Both the position numbers and the translations under genes were made by a program. Source: Aequoribacter fuscus (GTDB taxonomy: Bacteria; Pseudomonadota; Gammaproteobacteria; Pseudomonadales; Halieaceae). From it: DNA of 64,000 nucleotides. This document shows positions 52,491 through 62,200 of this stretch, one piece after another (position 1 is the first letter of the stretch; every line of letters starts with the position of its first letter). Under the pieces are notes generated by a model. The model had not been told where the DNA came from, made no database searches, and saw only the letters and a list, made by a program, of their open reading frames with translations. The stretch covers positions 496,001-560,000 of the forward strand of contig NZ_CP036423.1 in NCBI RefSeq assembly GCF_009910365.1, written 5' to 3'.

Positions 52491-55112
52491 ATGACGTACT
52501 ATAAACCATCGGGTGCTAATTCTCGCCCCGTATTTTACCAAAAACCTATCGCGCTCGGCATCGTTGCGGCCGCACTTTCAACAACGTTCTCGCCAATGTC
52601 CAGCGCCCAACAGAGTGGATCGGCTCTGCTGGAAGAGGTCGTTGTGTTTGCTCAGAAACGTGAGCAGTCGATTTTGGAAGTGCCTATTTCTGTTGCTTCA
52701 TATGGTTCTGAGGCGCTGGACCGCGCGCAAATCCGTGATCTATCCGAGCTGCAGCAAGTTGCTCCAAGCCTTGTTTTTAATAGTTCAACGGGTGCGACTC
52801 AATCCATTCTGACCATTCGAGGTATTGGTACCGCGGGTCAGAATTCAGGGCTTGAGCAGTCTGTTGGTGTATTTATCGATAACGTTTACCGCGGTCGGCC
52901 GGGTGCTGCATTGGGCGACTTCGTGGATCTTGAGTCGATCGAAGTTCTGCGTGGGCCTCAGGGTACCCTCTTTGGTCGCAACACTTCCTCTGGTGTGATC
53001 AGCGTTCGCTCTAAGAAACCAGAATACGAGTATAACGGTCATGTTCAAGCGAGCTTGGGTGATTATGGTTACACACAATTACGTGCGGGCGTCACGGGTC
53101 CTATTACTGACACTATTGCTTGGCGTTTGTCAGGTACTTGGCAGCAGCGCGATGGCTACATGGAAGATACTTTCAGTAACGAAGATTGGAACGACCGTGA
53201 TCGTTACACGGTCCGAGGTCAATTACTCTTTGATCTAAGCGATGATACGAGTCTGCGTCTCATAGCTGATCTTACGGAGACCGACGAGCGATGCTGTGTG
53301 CCCGAGCAACTCTTTGACGCGAGCAGTGCAAGCTTACTGGTTGGAAGCCCAACGGGTTTGGGTGCGTTGAACCCAGCGTTCGCCAATTTCTTTGTTGGTG
53401 AACCATTGCAAGCCGGTACGCCCGGAAGCACGAAGCCTCAGGAAGTCACCTTTACTGGGACTTATCCTGATGCGCAGGATTTTACAGGCACGCGAACTTC
53501 TGCCGCTGGCGCTGACGATAGTTTTAAGGATGGGGGTATTTCTGCCGAGTTAGAAACAACCTTGACTGATGATATCGACATGACGGTGATTGGCGCCTAC
53601 CGGTTTTTTGAGACAAATCCCTATGGCGATATTGATATGCGTACTGCCGATATTTGGCGCGGAGGTCGAGGGCAGGATATCGATGAAATTTCTCTAGAAG
53701 TCCGCTTTGACGGCACCTTTGGAGACAACGATTGGACTGTTGGCGCGTACTATTTTGACCAAGATATTCTCGCGACGGGAGGCTTCGAGTGGGGGCCAGA
53801 CGCATCTGCTTACTTGTCGCAAGTTGGTATTGCGCGCTTGGTGGGCGACGCGGAAATTATTGCTGAAGGCGGTCAGTTGGCCGATATTTTGGCCAGTGGT
53901 CTAGTCGAAGTACGTGATGTGGCGCCCGGTGGTGCTGCTAACCCTGCGAATTGGTTCCCCTCATCAACGCTTGTGGGCACTGGCTCGCAAGAGCGTGTGG
54001 ATTATAACGCGACGAGTATCGCTATTTTCGGTCAGATCACCTTTAACTTAAGTGATCGTATGAGTTGGACGGTTGGAGGCCGCTACTCAGAAGAAGAAAA
54101 GGATGCGACTTACCAGACTACGGCGAATGATCCATTTTCGGCAAGAGATTTGCGGCAGGTTGCGCTTTCGGGCACCGATGGTCTTTTCTGGGCGTTACGT
54201 CCTTTGCAGTTGCACTTGGCCTCAGAGCCTGGAGCCGACGGCTTTGATGACGATGACATTTCATTTGCCACTAGCGTCAACTATGAGTTGAACGATGCAA
54301 TTTCTGTTTATGCTCGATGGGCGCAAGGCTACAAGGCTGGCGGTTTGAATTTGAACGGTACTATCGGTCAACAACCCGGCAATCCTTTACCAAGCTATGC
54401 CAATAATGAGTTCGATTCTGAGACCAGCGAAAGCTGGGAAGCAGGCATGAAGTCGTTCTTACTGGATAACACGCTGCAGCTCAACGCTACTGTGTTCTAT
54501 CAGACGACTGAAGATTTTCAGACCAACTCTTTTGATGGTGCCGGTTTTACGCTGCGCAACGCGGGGGAAATTGAAGGTGCCGGTTTAGAAGTGGATTACG
54601 TCTGGATGCCCAATGATCATTGGACCATCAGCGGTGGTTTGGTGCTGCAAGATATCGAGTACGGCGATTTCCGTAACGCATCAAGCACTATCGCTCAGCA
54701 GGAATTTGCTGGCTTGCGAGCTCGAGCCCTAGGTGAAGTGCCAGATCAGGATCTCACCGGCGCGACGCCCAACTTCGTATCAGATGTGACCTGGTCTGGT
54801 GCTGTTTCTTACACCACGCCGATTAGCAACGAGATGGTGTTGAATGCAGCGGCAAGCTGGCGTTATCGTTCAGAGTTTACGACGGGACAGGACAACGATC
54901 CTATGACGCTTCAGGACTCGTTCACAACGGTCAATGCCACGATCGGTGTTGGTGATACCGATGGCGTATGGGAGCTGGAAGTTTGGGGAAAAAATCTGAC
55001 CGATGAGACTGTTCTTAACATTGGTTTCGATACGCCGCTTCAGACCGGCTCGTTTAGCGCGTTCGTAGAACCTCCGCGTATGTATGGCGCTACGATGCGT
55101 TACAACTTCTGA
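52491..55112 (+). CDS. TonB-dependent outer-membrane receptor
   Basis: 873 aa. Signal peptide ending near MSSAQ, TonB box LLEEVVVFAQKRE (~47-59), plug (LTIRGIGTAGQN; VEVLRGPQGTLF-type motif IEVLRGPQGTLFGRNTSSG), barrel ending TMRYNF. Same IPR/iron-siderophore-like receptor class as the 8491 gene, with the plug motif QGTLFGRNT shared. ATG follows GTAGGAGTAAGCTGT. The ligand is unknown; the nearby 2OG oxygenase and PQQ enzyme may process it. Confidence 0.93.
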   Translation: MTYYKPSGANSRPVFYQKPIALGIVAAALSTTFSPMSSAQQSGSALLEEVVVFAQKREQSILEVPISVASYGSEALDRAQIRDLSELQQVAPSLVFNSSTGATQSILTIRGIGTAGQNSGLEQSVGVFIDNVYRGRPGAALGDFVDLESIEVLRGPQGTLFGRNTSSGVISVRSKKPEYEYNGHVQASLGDYGYTQLRAGVTGPITDTIAWRLSGTWQQRDGYMEDTFSNEDWNDRDRYTVRGQLLFDLSDDTSLRLIADLTETDERCCVPEQLFDASSASLLVGSPTGLGALNPAFANFFVGEPLQAGTPGSTKPQEVTFTGTYPDAQDFTGTRTSAAGADDSFKDGGISAELETTLTDDIDMTVIGAYRFFETNPYGDIDMRTADIWRGGRGQDIDEISLEVRFDGTFGDNDWTVGAYYFDQDILATGGFEWGPDASAYLSQVGIARLVGDAEIIAEGGQLADILASGLVEVRDVAPGGAANPANWFPSSTLVGTGSQERVDYNATSIAIFGQITFNLSDRMSWTVGGRYSEEEKDATYQTTANDPFSARDLRQVALSGTDGLFWALRPLQLHLASEPGADGFDDDDISFATSVNYELNDAISVYARWAQGYKAGGLNLNGTIGQQPGNPLPSYANNEFDSETSESWEAGMKSFLLDNTLQLNATVFYQTTEDFQTNSFDGAGFTLRNAGEIEGAGLEVDYVWMPNDHWTISGGLVLQDIEYGDFRNASSTIAQQEFAGLRARALGEVPDQDLTGATPNFVSDVTWSGAVSYTTPISNEMVLNAAASWRYRSEFTTGQDNDPMTLQDSFTTVNATIGVGDTDGVWELEVWGKNLTDETVLNIGFDTPLQTGSFSAFVEPPRMYGATMRYNF

Positions 55113-55130
55113 TCAGCTTAGGAAGACCGA

Positions 55131-55158
55131 GGCCGGTAGTTTTGCTACCGGCCTTTTT
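55131..55158 (+). terminator. Rho-independent terminator of the 52491 receptor
   Basis: Perfect 9-bp stem GGCCGGTAG / CTACCGGCC, loop ttttg, five T; 18 nt after the stop. Confidence 0.92.
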
Positions 55159-55243
55159 AATGCTTGTAAATGCGCCCCCAGCCATAGATTGTGTCAGTAC
55201 AGTTCTAGGGAGGCCTTGCGACAGAGGCAACTGATTGATCAAC

Positions 55244-57421
55244 TCAGCGCGGCGCGTTTTGATCGACCATTCCCATTTGCCACAAGATGAAGGCGTACTC
55301 CTCGGCTGTTTCTTTGAGTGAGTTCCACCTTCCAGATTGTCCCCCATGGCCTGCACCCATGTTTGTTTTTAGTAGCAATAGATTGTCGTCGGTCTTGAAT
55401 TCTCGCAGCTTAGCAACCCATTTTGCGGGTTCCCAGTAGGTCACACGCGGATCGTTGAGCCCCGCGGTCACAAGCATGGGTGGATAAGCGCGCGCGACGA
55501 TCTGATCATAGGGGGAGTATGACAAAATGTAGGCGAACGCTGCCTTGTCGGTAATGGGATTACCCCACTCGGGCCATTCGCTGGGAGTGAGCGGCAGCTT
55601 CTCGTTGAGCATAGTACTTAGCACGTCTACAAAGGGAACATGTGCGACGATGGCGCCATATTGAGTTGGGTCTTGATTTATGACCGCACCCATTAAGGTC
55701 CCGCCCGCTGAACCTCCGCTTGCAGTAATTCGGCCCTCTGCGGTATAGCCCTGATTGATTAATCCACGTCCAACATCTACGAAATCATTAAAGGTATTTG
55801 TGCGCTCAAATAATTTTCCTTGTAGATACCAACTCCGCCCGAGATCATCGCCACCGCGAATATGGGCGATCGCATAGGCAAAGCCGCGATCAACAAGAGA
55901 CAGTCTCGTAGTAGAGAAGTAAGGAGGGGTGGCGTAGCCATAGGCGCCATAAGCGTATAGATGCAGTGGGCCTGGTCCATCGATTGCCGCCCGTTGAAGA
56001 ATCTCTGTTCGATCCTTGCGCATGACAATGCTTACCGGCACCTTGGTACCGTCTCGAGCCTCTATCATGAGCCGCTCAGTGACATATTGATCCCGATCGT
56101 AACCACTCGGGATTTCTTGCTGCTTAAGTTGCTCTAGGGTGTTGTTAGCAATGTGGTAATCAAAAACGGTTCGCGGTGTGACCATGCTCTGATAGCTTAG
56201 TCGCAGTTTCGTCACGGCATACTCTGGATTGTTTGACAGACCAGCTGTGTAGCTGGCTTCAGGGAACTCGATTGCACTGGCTTTTCCAGGTGCATCATAG
56301 TTACGCAGTTGGATTTGATCGAGACCATTAAGACGTCCCTCTGTCACGAAGAAATCTTCGAATAGCTGGAAGTCGGTCAGATAAAATTCGTTGGAACCGA
56401 CAATCACAGTTTGCCAAGTATTTGGCTTATCTAGAGTTGTTCTGGCCAAACGGAAGTTCACGTGCGTGTCATTGGTCAATATAAAGAGCTCACTGTCACG
56501 AATATCCACCCGATACTCGACGCCCTTCTGTCTGGCTTTTACTAAAATCGGTTCAGCTGTGGGGTCGGCAGCTGGAACTATCCACACTTCGGTGGTTTCG
56601 TAATCGCCAGTTACAATGAGCAGCCAGTCGTCTTGTGCACTGAGAGAGGTGCCCACGCTGAAGCTTTGATCGTGTTCTTGGTACAGTGTGACATCTTCAC
56701 TATTTGGAGTGCCAAGCACATGCAGTTTGGCTTCCAATGTGCGCCACTCCTCGGTCGCAGGTCCATAAACCAAGGCGGTATCGTTTGCGACCCAAACTAA
56801 ATTGCCTCGCAGGTTTTCGAGTGCGTCGGGTAAGAGCTGTCCTGTTTTAAGATCTTTAATTCGCGCTGTATATCGCTCTGATCCAGTGTCATCGATCGAA
56901 TACGCCAAATAACGGCCATTCTGGCTGATCGTTGTTGCACCCAGGCGAAAATATTCTAAACCCTCGGCCAGCACATTCTCGTCTAGCAGCAGCTCCGCTT
57001 CGCCACCACTCGCAGGTTTGCGCCAGTGTTTACGATACTGGTCTCCCTTTTCGAACTCACTCCAGTAAACGTAGTCACCGTTGCGCTGTGGGACGGTGCT
57101 GTCATCTTCTTGGATACGCGCCCTCATTTCGTTAAATAAGGTCTCTGTTAGAGGCGCCCGTCCTGCCATATGTGCCTGGAAATAGTCATTTTCGGCGATC
57201 ACATAGTCCAGTACATCTTCATCGTCTATTACTGGGTAGGACTTGTCATAGAGCCAGTCGTAAGGATCTTGGATAGTGATACCGTGGTGTGTGTAACTGT
57301 GCGCTCGTTTTTCTGCGACGGGTGGAGTGATTTCAGTTGATGTGGCGTGCGCACTTACCGGAGTGAGTGCGGTGACGCCCAATACGCCGGCGATACTAAT
57401 GAGCCTAAGATATTGGTTCAT
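55244..57421 (-). CDS. Prolyl oligopeptidase family S9 (oligopeptidase B-like)
   Basis: 725-aa serine peptidase with a signal peptide (LRLISIAGVLGVTALTPVSAHA), so periplasmic. N-terminal propeller (~60-430) and C-terminal alpha/beta hydrolase domain with nucleophile in GGSAGGTLMG, the Asp region TAGLNDPRVTYWEPAKW and the His region MGAGHGGQSG. Motifs fit oligopeptidase B, which cleaves short peptides after basic residues; classical PtrB is cytosolic, so an exported version is worth noting. Confidence 0.9.
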   Translation of the reverse strand: MNQYLRLISIAGVLGVTALTPVSAHATSTEITPPVAEKRAHSYTHHGITIQDPYDWLYDKSYPVIDDEDVLDYVIAENDYFQAHMAGRAPLTETLFNEMRARIQEDDSTVPQRNGDYVYWSEFEKGDQYRKHWRKPASGGEAELLLDENVLAEGLEYFRLGATTISQNGRYLAYSIDDTGSERYTARIKDLKTGQLLPDALENLRGNLVWVANDTALVYGPATEEWRTLEAKLHVLGTPNSEDVTLYQEHDQSFSVGTSLSAQDDWLLIVTGDYETTEVWIVPAADPTAEPILVKARQKGVEYRVDIRDSELFILTNDTHVNFRLARTTLDKPNTWQTVIVGSNEFYLTDFQLFEDFFVTEGRLNGLDQIQLRNYDAPGKASAIEFPEASYTAGLSNNPEYAVTKLRLSYQSMVTPRTVFDYHIANNTLEQLKQQEIPSGYDRDQYVTERLMIEARDGTKVPVSIVMRKDRTEILQRAAIDGPGPLHLYAYGAYGYATPPYFSTTRLSLVDRGFAYAIAHIRGGDDLGRSWYLQGKLFERTNTFNDFVDVGRGLINQGYTAEGRITASGGSAGGTLMGAVINQDPTQYGAIVAHVPFVDVLSTMLNEKLPLTPSEWPEWGNPITDKAAFAYILSYSPYDQIVARAYPPMLVTAGLNDPRVTYWEPAKWVAKLREFKTDDNLLLLKTNMGAGHGGQSGRWNSLKETAEEYAFILWQMGMVDQNAPR

Positions 57422-57581
57422 GATTTTGCGATCTCTTTAATTGCACAAAATTTGAAAAGTGATACTTGTAGCTTTTGTGGATAATCACATGGCGTCATGA
57501 GTTTACGCAACGGGGCTTTGTTAAAGCAACTGTCAATGCGTTGGCGCATTACGGAATACGTAGGTGCTAGGGTTTCATGTT

Positions 57582-57951
57582 TGGTAGGACCAGGCGGATG
57601 GTTTCGAGCACGATTGCCTCTCGCGCTCTCACCCCTTCGGGGCGCCGTTGCTTCGCGCCGGCGACCACATTCCTCCTAGGTCGGAATGTGTCGAACCGGG
57701 CGATTCAAATCAGCGGCTAACGCCGCGCCAAACAAAAAACCCCCGCCGAGGCGAGGGTTTCATGTTTGGTAGGACCAGGCGGATGGTTTCGAGCGCGATT
57801 GCCTCTCGCGCTCTCACCCCTTCGGGGCGCCGTTGCTTCGCGCCGGCGACCACATTCCTCCTAGGTCGGAATGTGTCGAACCGGGCGGTTCTAATCAGCG
57901 GCTAACGCCGCGCCAAACAAAAAACCCCCGCCGAGGCGAGGGTTTCATGTT

Positions 57952-57969
<18 letters not shown>
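57582..57969 (-). repeat. tRNA-Val-tail tandem repeats, 185-bp unit, 2 copies plus a fragment
   Basis: On the minus strand the last 18 nt of tRNA-Val (ATCCGCCTGGTCCTACCA) occur at 57952-57969 (in the tRNA), 57767-57784 and 57582-57599, a 185-bp period. Each full unit has a terminator, a hairpin with 8-bp arms CACATTCC / GGAATGTG, the block GGCGCCCC-gaa-GGGGTGAGAG, and GCTCGAAACC before the next tail. The third copy is cut off ~13 nt after the tail, at 57569. Copies differ at only a few positions. Same architecture as the tRNA-Lys repeats at 7485-8135. Confidence 0.93.
57919..57942 (-). terminator. Rho-independent terminator after tRNA-Val (repeated in the next unit)
   Basis: Minus strand: CCCTCGC, loop ctcg, GCGGGGG (one T-G pair) and TTTTTT, starting 10 nt after the tRNA CCA. 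A second copy lies 185 bp further on. Confidence 0.85.
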
Positions 57970-58028
<59 letters not shown>

Positions 58029-58098
58029 GTAGGTTTACTCTATTTTCTATGCGGTCAATTGGGTTAGTAGTCGCTAACCATTTTTGCCTATTTCTATA

Positions 58099-58116
58099 GA
58101 TACCAAAAAGATACCC
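58099..58116. repeat. Short GATACC direct repeat near tRNA-Val
   Basis: GATACC-aaaaa-GATACC at 11-bp spacing, between the end of the accessory cassette and the tRNA. Phage-type integrases use short repeated arm sites, so this could mark an attachment region; evidence is weak. Confidence 0.3.
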
Positions 58117-58161
58117 AATAGCTAGGGACCGCCTCGCTTCTGGAATGAAAACGAGGTCGCG

Positions 58162-58190
58162 ATCATAAAGGATTAGCGTCGGAGTTTCAA
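58162..58190 (-). promoter_or_regulatory. Predicted promoter reading toward tRNA-Val
   Basis: Minus strand TTGAAA (58190-58185), 17-bp spacer, TATGAT (58167-58162), then GC-rich cgcgacc, a discriminator typical of stable-RNA genes. It overlaps the last codons of the 182-aa gene. The leader to the tRNA would be ~125 nt. Confidence 0.5.
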
Positions 58191-58735
58191 GATTTGCCAA
58201 CTGTTGCCGAGACCTGAGTCCTAATTGACCTAAAAGCTTTTTTCACGGCCCCATGATCATGCTTACCGTGTTGCTCCTGGAACTTGGCAAGGGTGTTTAC
58301 AAGAGTATCAAAGTCCTTGAGAACCTTTGTCGCACCAATGACTCTGGTTTTACCGATCTTACCTCTCGAGGAACCGGGTCGTGGCCTATTTGGCTTTCCT
58401 CTTCGAATAAGGTTACCGTCCCGCTTCCAATTTAAAGGCAAGCGACCTCGAAAACCAGTCGCGAATTTTGCGATTGCTTCTTGCCGGGTAGATGGGTAAG
58501 CGCGAGGAGGGGGGAAGCGAAGGACCATTAGCTTGATCGCCTCTTTCCTTGTCATTAGTAAATGATTGATGCCCTCCAGTTTCGCAAGGTCCTTCAAGTC
58601 CTTTGTCGACGTGTATTCAGGGTCAAGACCCGTAGAAGCAGCCTTCATAATAGATTTAGCTTCGGTAAAGGTTCTTCCCGACCGAACGAGTTTTATCATT
58701 TGATATTTCTGTTCATTCCTTGGTGCTGGATTCAT
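58187..58735 (-). CDS. Unknown basic protein of the accessory cassette
   Basis: 182 aa, not recognised. Very basic, with an Arg/Pro/Gly-rich centre (RRGKPNRPRPGSSRGKIGKT) between helical ends; the N-terminus (QKYQMIKLVRSGRTFTEAKSIM) could be a small helix-turn-helix. A nucleic-acid-binding role is possible but unproven. Start ATG has GGAG 9 nt upstream. Last gene of the cassette before tRNA-Val. Confidence 0.65.
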   Translation of the reverse strand: MNPAPRNEQKYQMIKLVRSGRTFTEAKSIMKAASTGLDPEYTSTKDLKDLAKLEGINHLLMTRKEAIKLMVLRFPPPRAYPSTRQEAIAKFATGFRGRLPLNWKRDGNLIRRGKPNRPRPGSSRGKIGKTRVIGATKVLKDFDTLVNTLAKFQEQHGKHDHGAVKKAFRSIRTQVSATVGKS

Positions 58736-58751
58736 TTCAGTTCTCCAGACA

Positions 58752-58910
58752 TTAACGATTTATGCCACGGCATATCTTCTTCAACTGATGTGCCAGAGCA
58801 TCCTCGAGCCATGTGACTCGCCAAGACGAAGCGTTCTTATCCTGAGCCGGCTCGGGTGCGTTATGGTGACAGTCATTTCTTTGTGATTGGGAAGTTGTCG
58901 GATTAATCAT
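58752..58910 (-). CDS. Unknown 52-aa small protein
   Basis: ATG at 58910 overlaps the stop of the 99-aa gene by 8 bp and has a perfect AAGGAG 6 nt upstream (inside that gene's end). The C-terminal half, SSWRVTWLEDALAHQLKK, is amphipathic; the N-terminal half is polar and Asn/Gln/His-rich. The next gene starts 16 bp after its stop. Coupling and the ribosome site support it being real; no family recognised. Confidence 0.55.
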   Translation of the reverse strand: MINPTTSQSQRNDCHHNAPEPAQDKNASSWRVTWLEDALAHQLKKICRGINR

Positions 58911-59202
58911 TCAATTCTCCTTCTGACACGACGCTCACAAATTGAGCGAAGGTCTCTTTCGCGAGACTCTCAAGAAAGAAAGAGCGCGCGTGCAGATATG
59001 TTTCGTAATGTTCTGGGGTTGGAAAAACGCTTCTCACACACGCGCAAGCATCTTCCCCGCTTGAGGAGCGAGAGAAACACTCGTTCTCGCAGCGTCCAAG
59101 GCCATGTGTAGCTAGTCCTACGAGGTCATCCATCGACATCCGCTCTTCGGATCGACCCCGTTGCCATTCTTCTTTTTCTGTAAGTTCCTGTAAAAAATCC
59201 AT
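58903..59202 (-). CDS. Unknown 99-aa protein of the accessory cassette
   Basis: Acidic N-terminus (MDFLQELTEKEEWQRG), a Cys-rich middle (GRCENECFSRSSSGEDACACVRS, five cysteines over ~20 residues) that might bind metal, and a helical end. No family recognised. Lies 45 bp after the primase-helicase gene on the same strand. Confidence 0.6.
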   Translation of the reverse strand: MDFLQELTEKEEWQRGRSEERMSMDDLVGLATHGLGRCENECFSRSSSGEDACACVRSVFPTPEHYETYLHARSFFLESLAKETFAQFVSVVSEGELND

Positions 59203-59247
59203 GTCTATAAGTTCTCTCGACTTTTTGATTCAGAGCGCATAAGAGAT

Positions 59248-62200
59248 CTAAGAGAAATTAAAAAATCGAAAAGATTCTGATGCCGCGCGGTCCAGTTGAT
59301 TCACCAGAGCGGTGTGAGGGTACTTATACTTGTAAAAGCAAATCAGATGGCCCTGGTGGCATAGGAAGGCCTCTTCTTTTGGGGACAGAGGTTCATTCTT
59401 CCGTAGCTTAACCCTCAGCAGCTCTTCGATGACTTTCGTTTTCTCATTTATGTTCGGAATCTTTTTCGCTTTGCTTGGCTTAATAAGCCCAGGTTCAGTT
59501 TTCATAAAATGGTGAATCACAGCGTGTTTCGCATCTTTTTTATTGCCTTGAGGCTCCAGATACTCAAATCCAAGGTCAAAAGCCTCAGCCATTGCTTGAA
59601 AGAACTTTACGTACGATGTGTTATGTTGCTTTTCAAGCCACGGAATGTGATGTTCATAGCGGATGAAGCATCGATCCATTAGCTCTCTCACCGCCCGAAA
59701 GTCCTCTCGGGTGAAGAGAACTCTGAGTTCTTGAGAGTCATCATCTTTGAGCCAATGTATAAAGCTATGATGACTACCTCTCATGAACTTTCGGACAATG
59801 GCATCAACTTCATCGAGCAATCGTCCTGTCAGTTCGGCGAAGAATCTCTGGTCTTTCTCGTCTAGCTCCTCACGCATCGATGGCTCAAGAAACCAGATTG
59901 AAGACACCGCACAAATATCCATGTTTCGTTTCTTTAGATCTCGATGATAAAACGCATGGAATTCCTCAAAGCTCAGATTGCTTTGCTCTACCTCAAATGG
60001 GCTGCTCCAGTCATTTGGAACACGCTCAAACCGAGATAGAAGTTCAGCTTTTTTGAAAGGGCAGTTCCACTGATCATGAATGGCTTTCTCTTGCTCTTCG
60101 TCAGCGACAAGCGTTAATAAATGACGAATCCCTTCGTCAGTTCTTGGTGTAGAGCAGCCAGGCTTATAAGCCCCGCCTCGCTCGATGATGATGAGCTTTA
60201 AGTGGTAGGGGATATTCCGTTTTTGACGTTCCCGCTGCCGCTTTGCACGCTCTGCCAGATTTAATGAAAAGGGTAGGTCAGCCTTTAATTGACCCGGTTT
60301 GATTGGGAATGTCTTGTCGAGGTCCGCTAATCTCTGAGTTGCGTCGTTTGGTCTTCTTCCTAACCAAACATAGTGTTTTTTGGTTTGTCGAGGTCTTCGC
60401 ATCTGCTGGCAAATGTCGGGGGCGGTGATGAAAGTGTGTGGGTAATGCCCAACGGTAGCACCAAAGTGATGATTGCCATTGTAATCCCATCCAATCTTGG
60501 ACCACGGAGACACGATTAAGAGATCAAGGCCTTCATTGTCTATGAGCTCATCAATAAAAACACTCGGCTCTTTCTTTAATCGCTTGGGTGCGGTTTCGGC
60601 ATCGTAAGCGAGAATATTTTTATCAGGGTATCTCTGTTGAAAATGTCTAGCCAATGCGGAAAGTTGCTTATATCGATCAGAGCGTGATGTGTGGAAATAG
60701 ACTCGCTCACCCTGCCCAAGAAGCATCTCAGTAATACCGATAAGGTCTTTTTCCGCTTCAAGCGCATACACGCAGTGTCCTTCGCCCATCCAATCCTTAT
60801 CGTTGATGAGTGCGAGCAGTTCTTTCTCACTACTGGTCGCTATCTCTCCAGCAAACCATCCAGTCAGGTCACAAGAGGCATCAGCATCCAACAAAACGAC
60901 TAGTTTTGCCGCTCTGCAGAGGGTAAAAAGCTCCTGGGTTCTGCTCGCGGGATCGACTGAATTCAGTGCTACGCGTTCGCTCTCATCAATAAAGACCACA
61001 TCAAACGGTAAGAAGACATTGTTGCTATCAAAGAAGACTTTTAGGCTTTTATCAGTAATCGCCACTCGGTCATTCGAAACGCACCAATCCGCTTTGGCTT
61101 CTTCTCCATGTTGAAGATAGTAAGCAAAGTCGATAGCCCTCGCTGCCGGTTCGATGGTCGCCTTTAAAGCCGAGACATATAAGGCACGTCGATAACACGT
61201 TATGTCCATCAAGCGCTTGATGATCCCTTTAGTCTTGCCGCTACCACAACCACTTTTAAGACAGATTACAGCACCTTCTTTTGGTACCGATGAAAGGTCG
61301 AAATCTGCAAGATCGAGATGCTTAATACGTTTGACGTTGTGCCATTCGCTGCCAAATTCGCCTCCGGTGAGCTCGTTTTCGATGAGACCCCGTAGATGAC
61401 GGTCTAGACTATCAATGTCATGATTATTCAGTAATTTTGGATCCGACTTAATGGCCTCTCGAAACGCTCGTGTATCGCCATTGTTGAAGAAATTCGCCGT
61501 CCACAAAGCTGTTGTAAAAGCGCTTCGTCTCATTCCATCAAGCTCTCCTCGATCAGAGCGCGATACTAGGTCGCGAAGGATTTCTTGTTCTTTTAAGGTA
61601 AGCTCGGAGGAAAGTTGTAAATTATTGAGCCTCGATTCGCGGGGCCCATTTTCGGCCTCATTAAAAGGTATCTTGAGGTCGTCGAGTGACAGGCGACCTC
61701 CAGGAGTAAGGATGACGCGCGGACCCTTTGGATCGAATCTCTCTGTGTTCTTAAAAATTGGATTGGCAACGATATGCGGCTGCGTCCTTACGGACATTGC
61801 GGGGTCTAGGAGTGATTCTCCGTCAGAACTTCTCGAGTAGCTTTGAAGGAACTTACGAACCTGTTCTCGCGGATATGGTTTATCAAACCATACAACAATA
61901 TGGAGGTTCATTCTGTGAGGCTTGGCGGTGTTCTTATAGAATCCGGATGACGAGAAGAAGCTTACGAGCTCTAAGTTCTCAAGCATTGGCAGCATTGACT
62001 TTGCGATTCTTACTCGCTCTTCCAGAGTCGAATCAGGCGTTATCTCTGGATGGTCTCCGTCAAAGTCGAGAACAACAAAATCCATCTTTGACTCGACAAG
62101 ATTATCCTTTAGACGGCGCCATGAATTAGCCCATTGATCTCTCGGTGGAGCAAATTGAGAGAAGCACACGTTCCAATCTTTAGCCCATGTTTGTTCGAGA

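Noticed and set aside
57497-57905. Plus-strand frames of 60 and 85 aa in the tRNA-Val repeats
   Set aside because: They cover the repeat unit, its terminator and tRNA tail; composition follows the repeat, not a protein.
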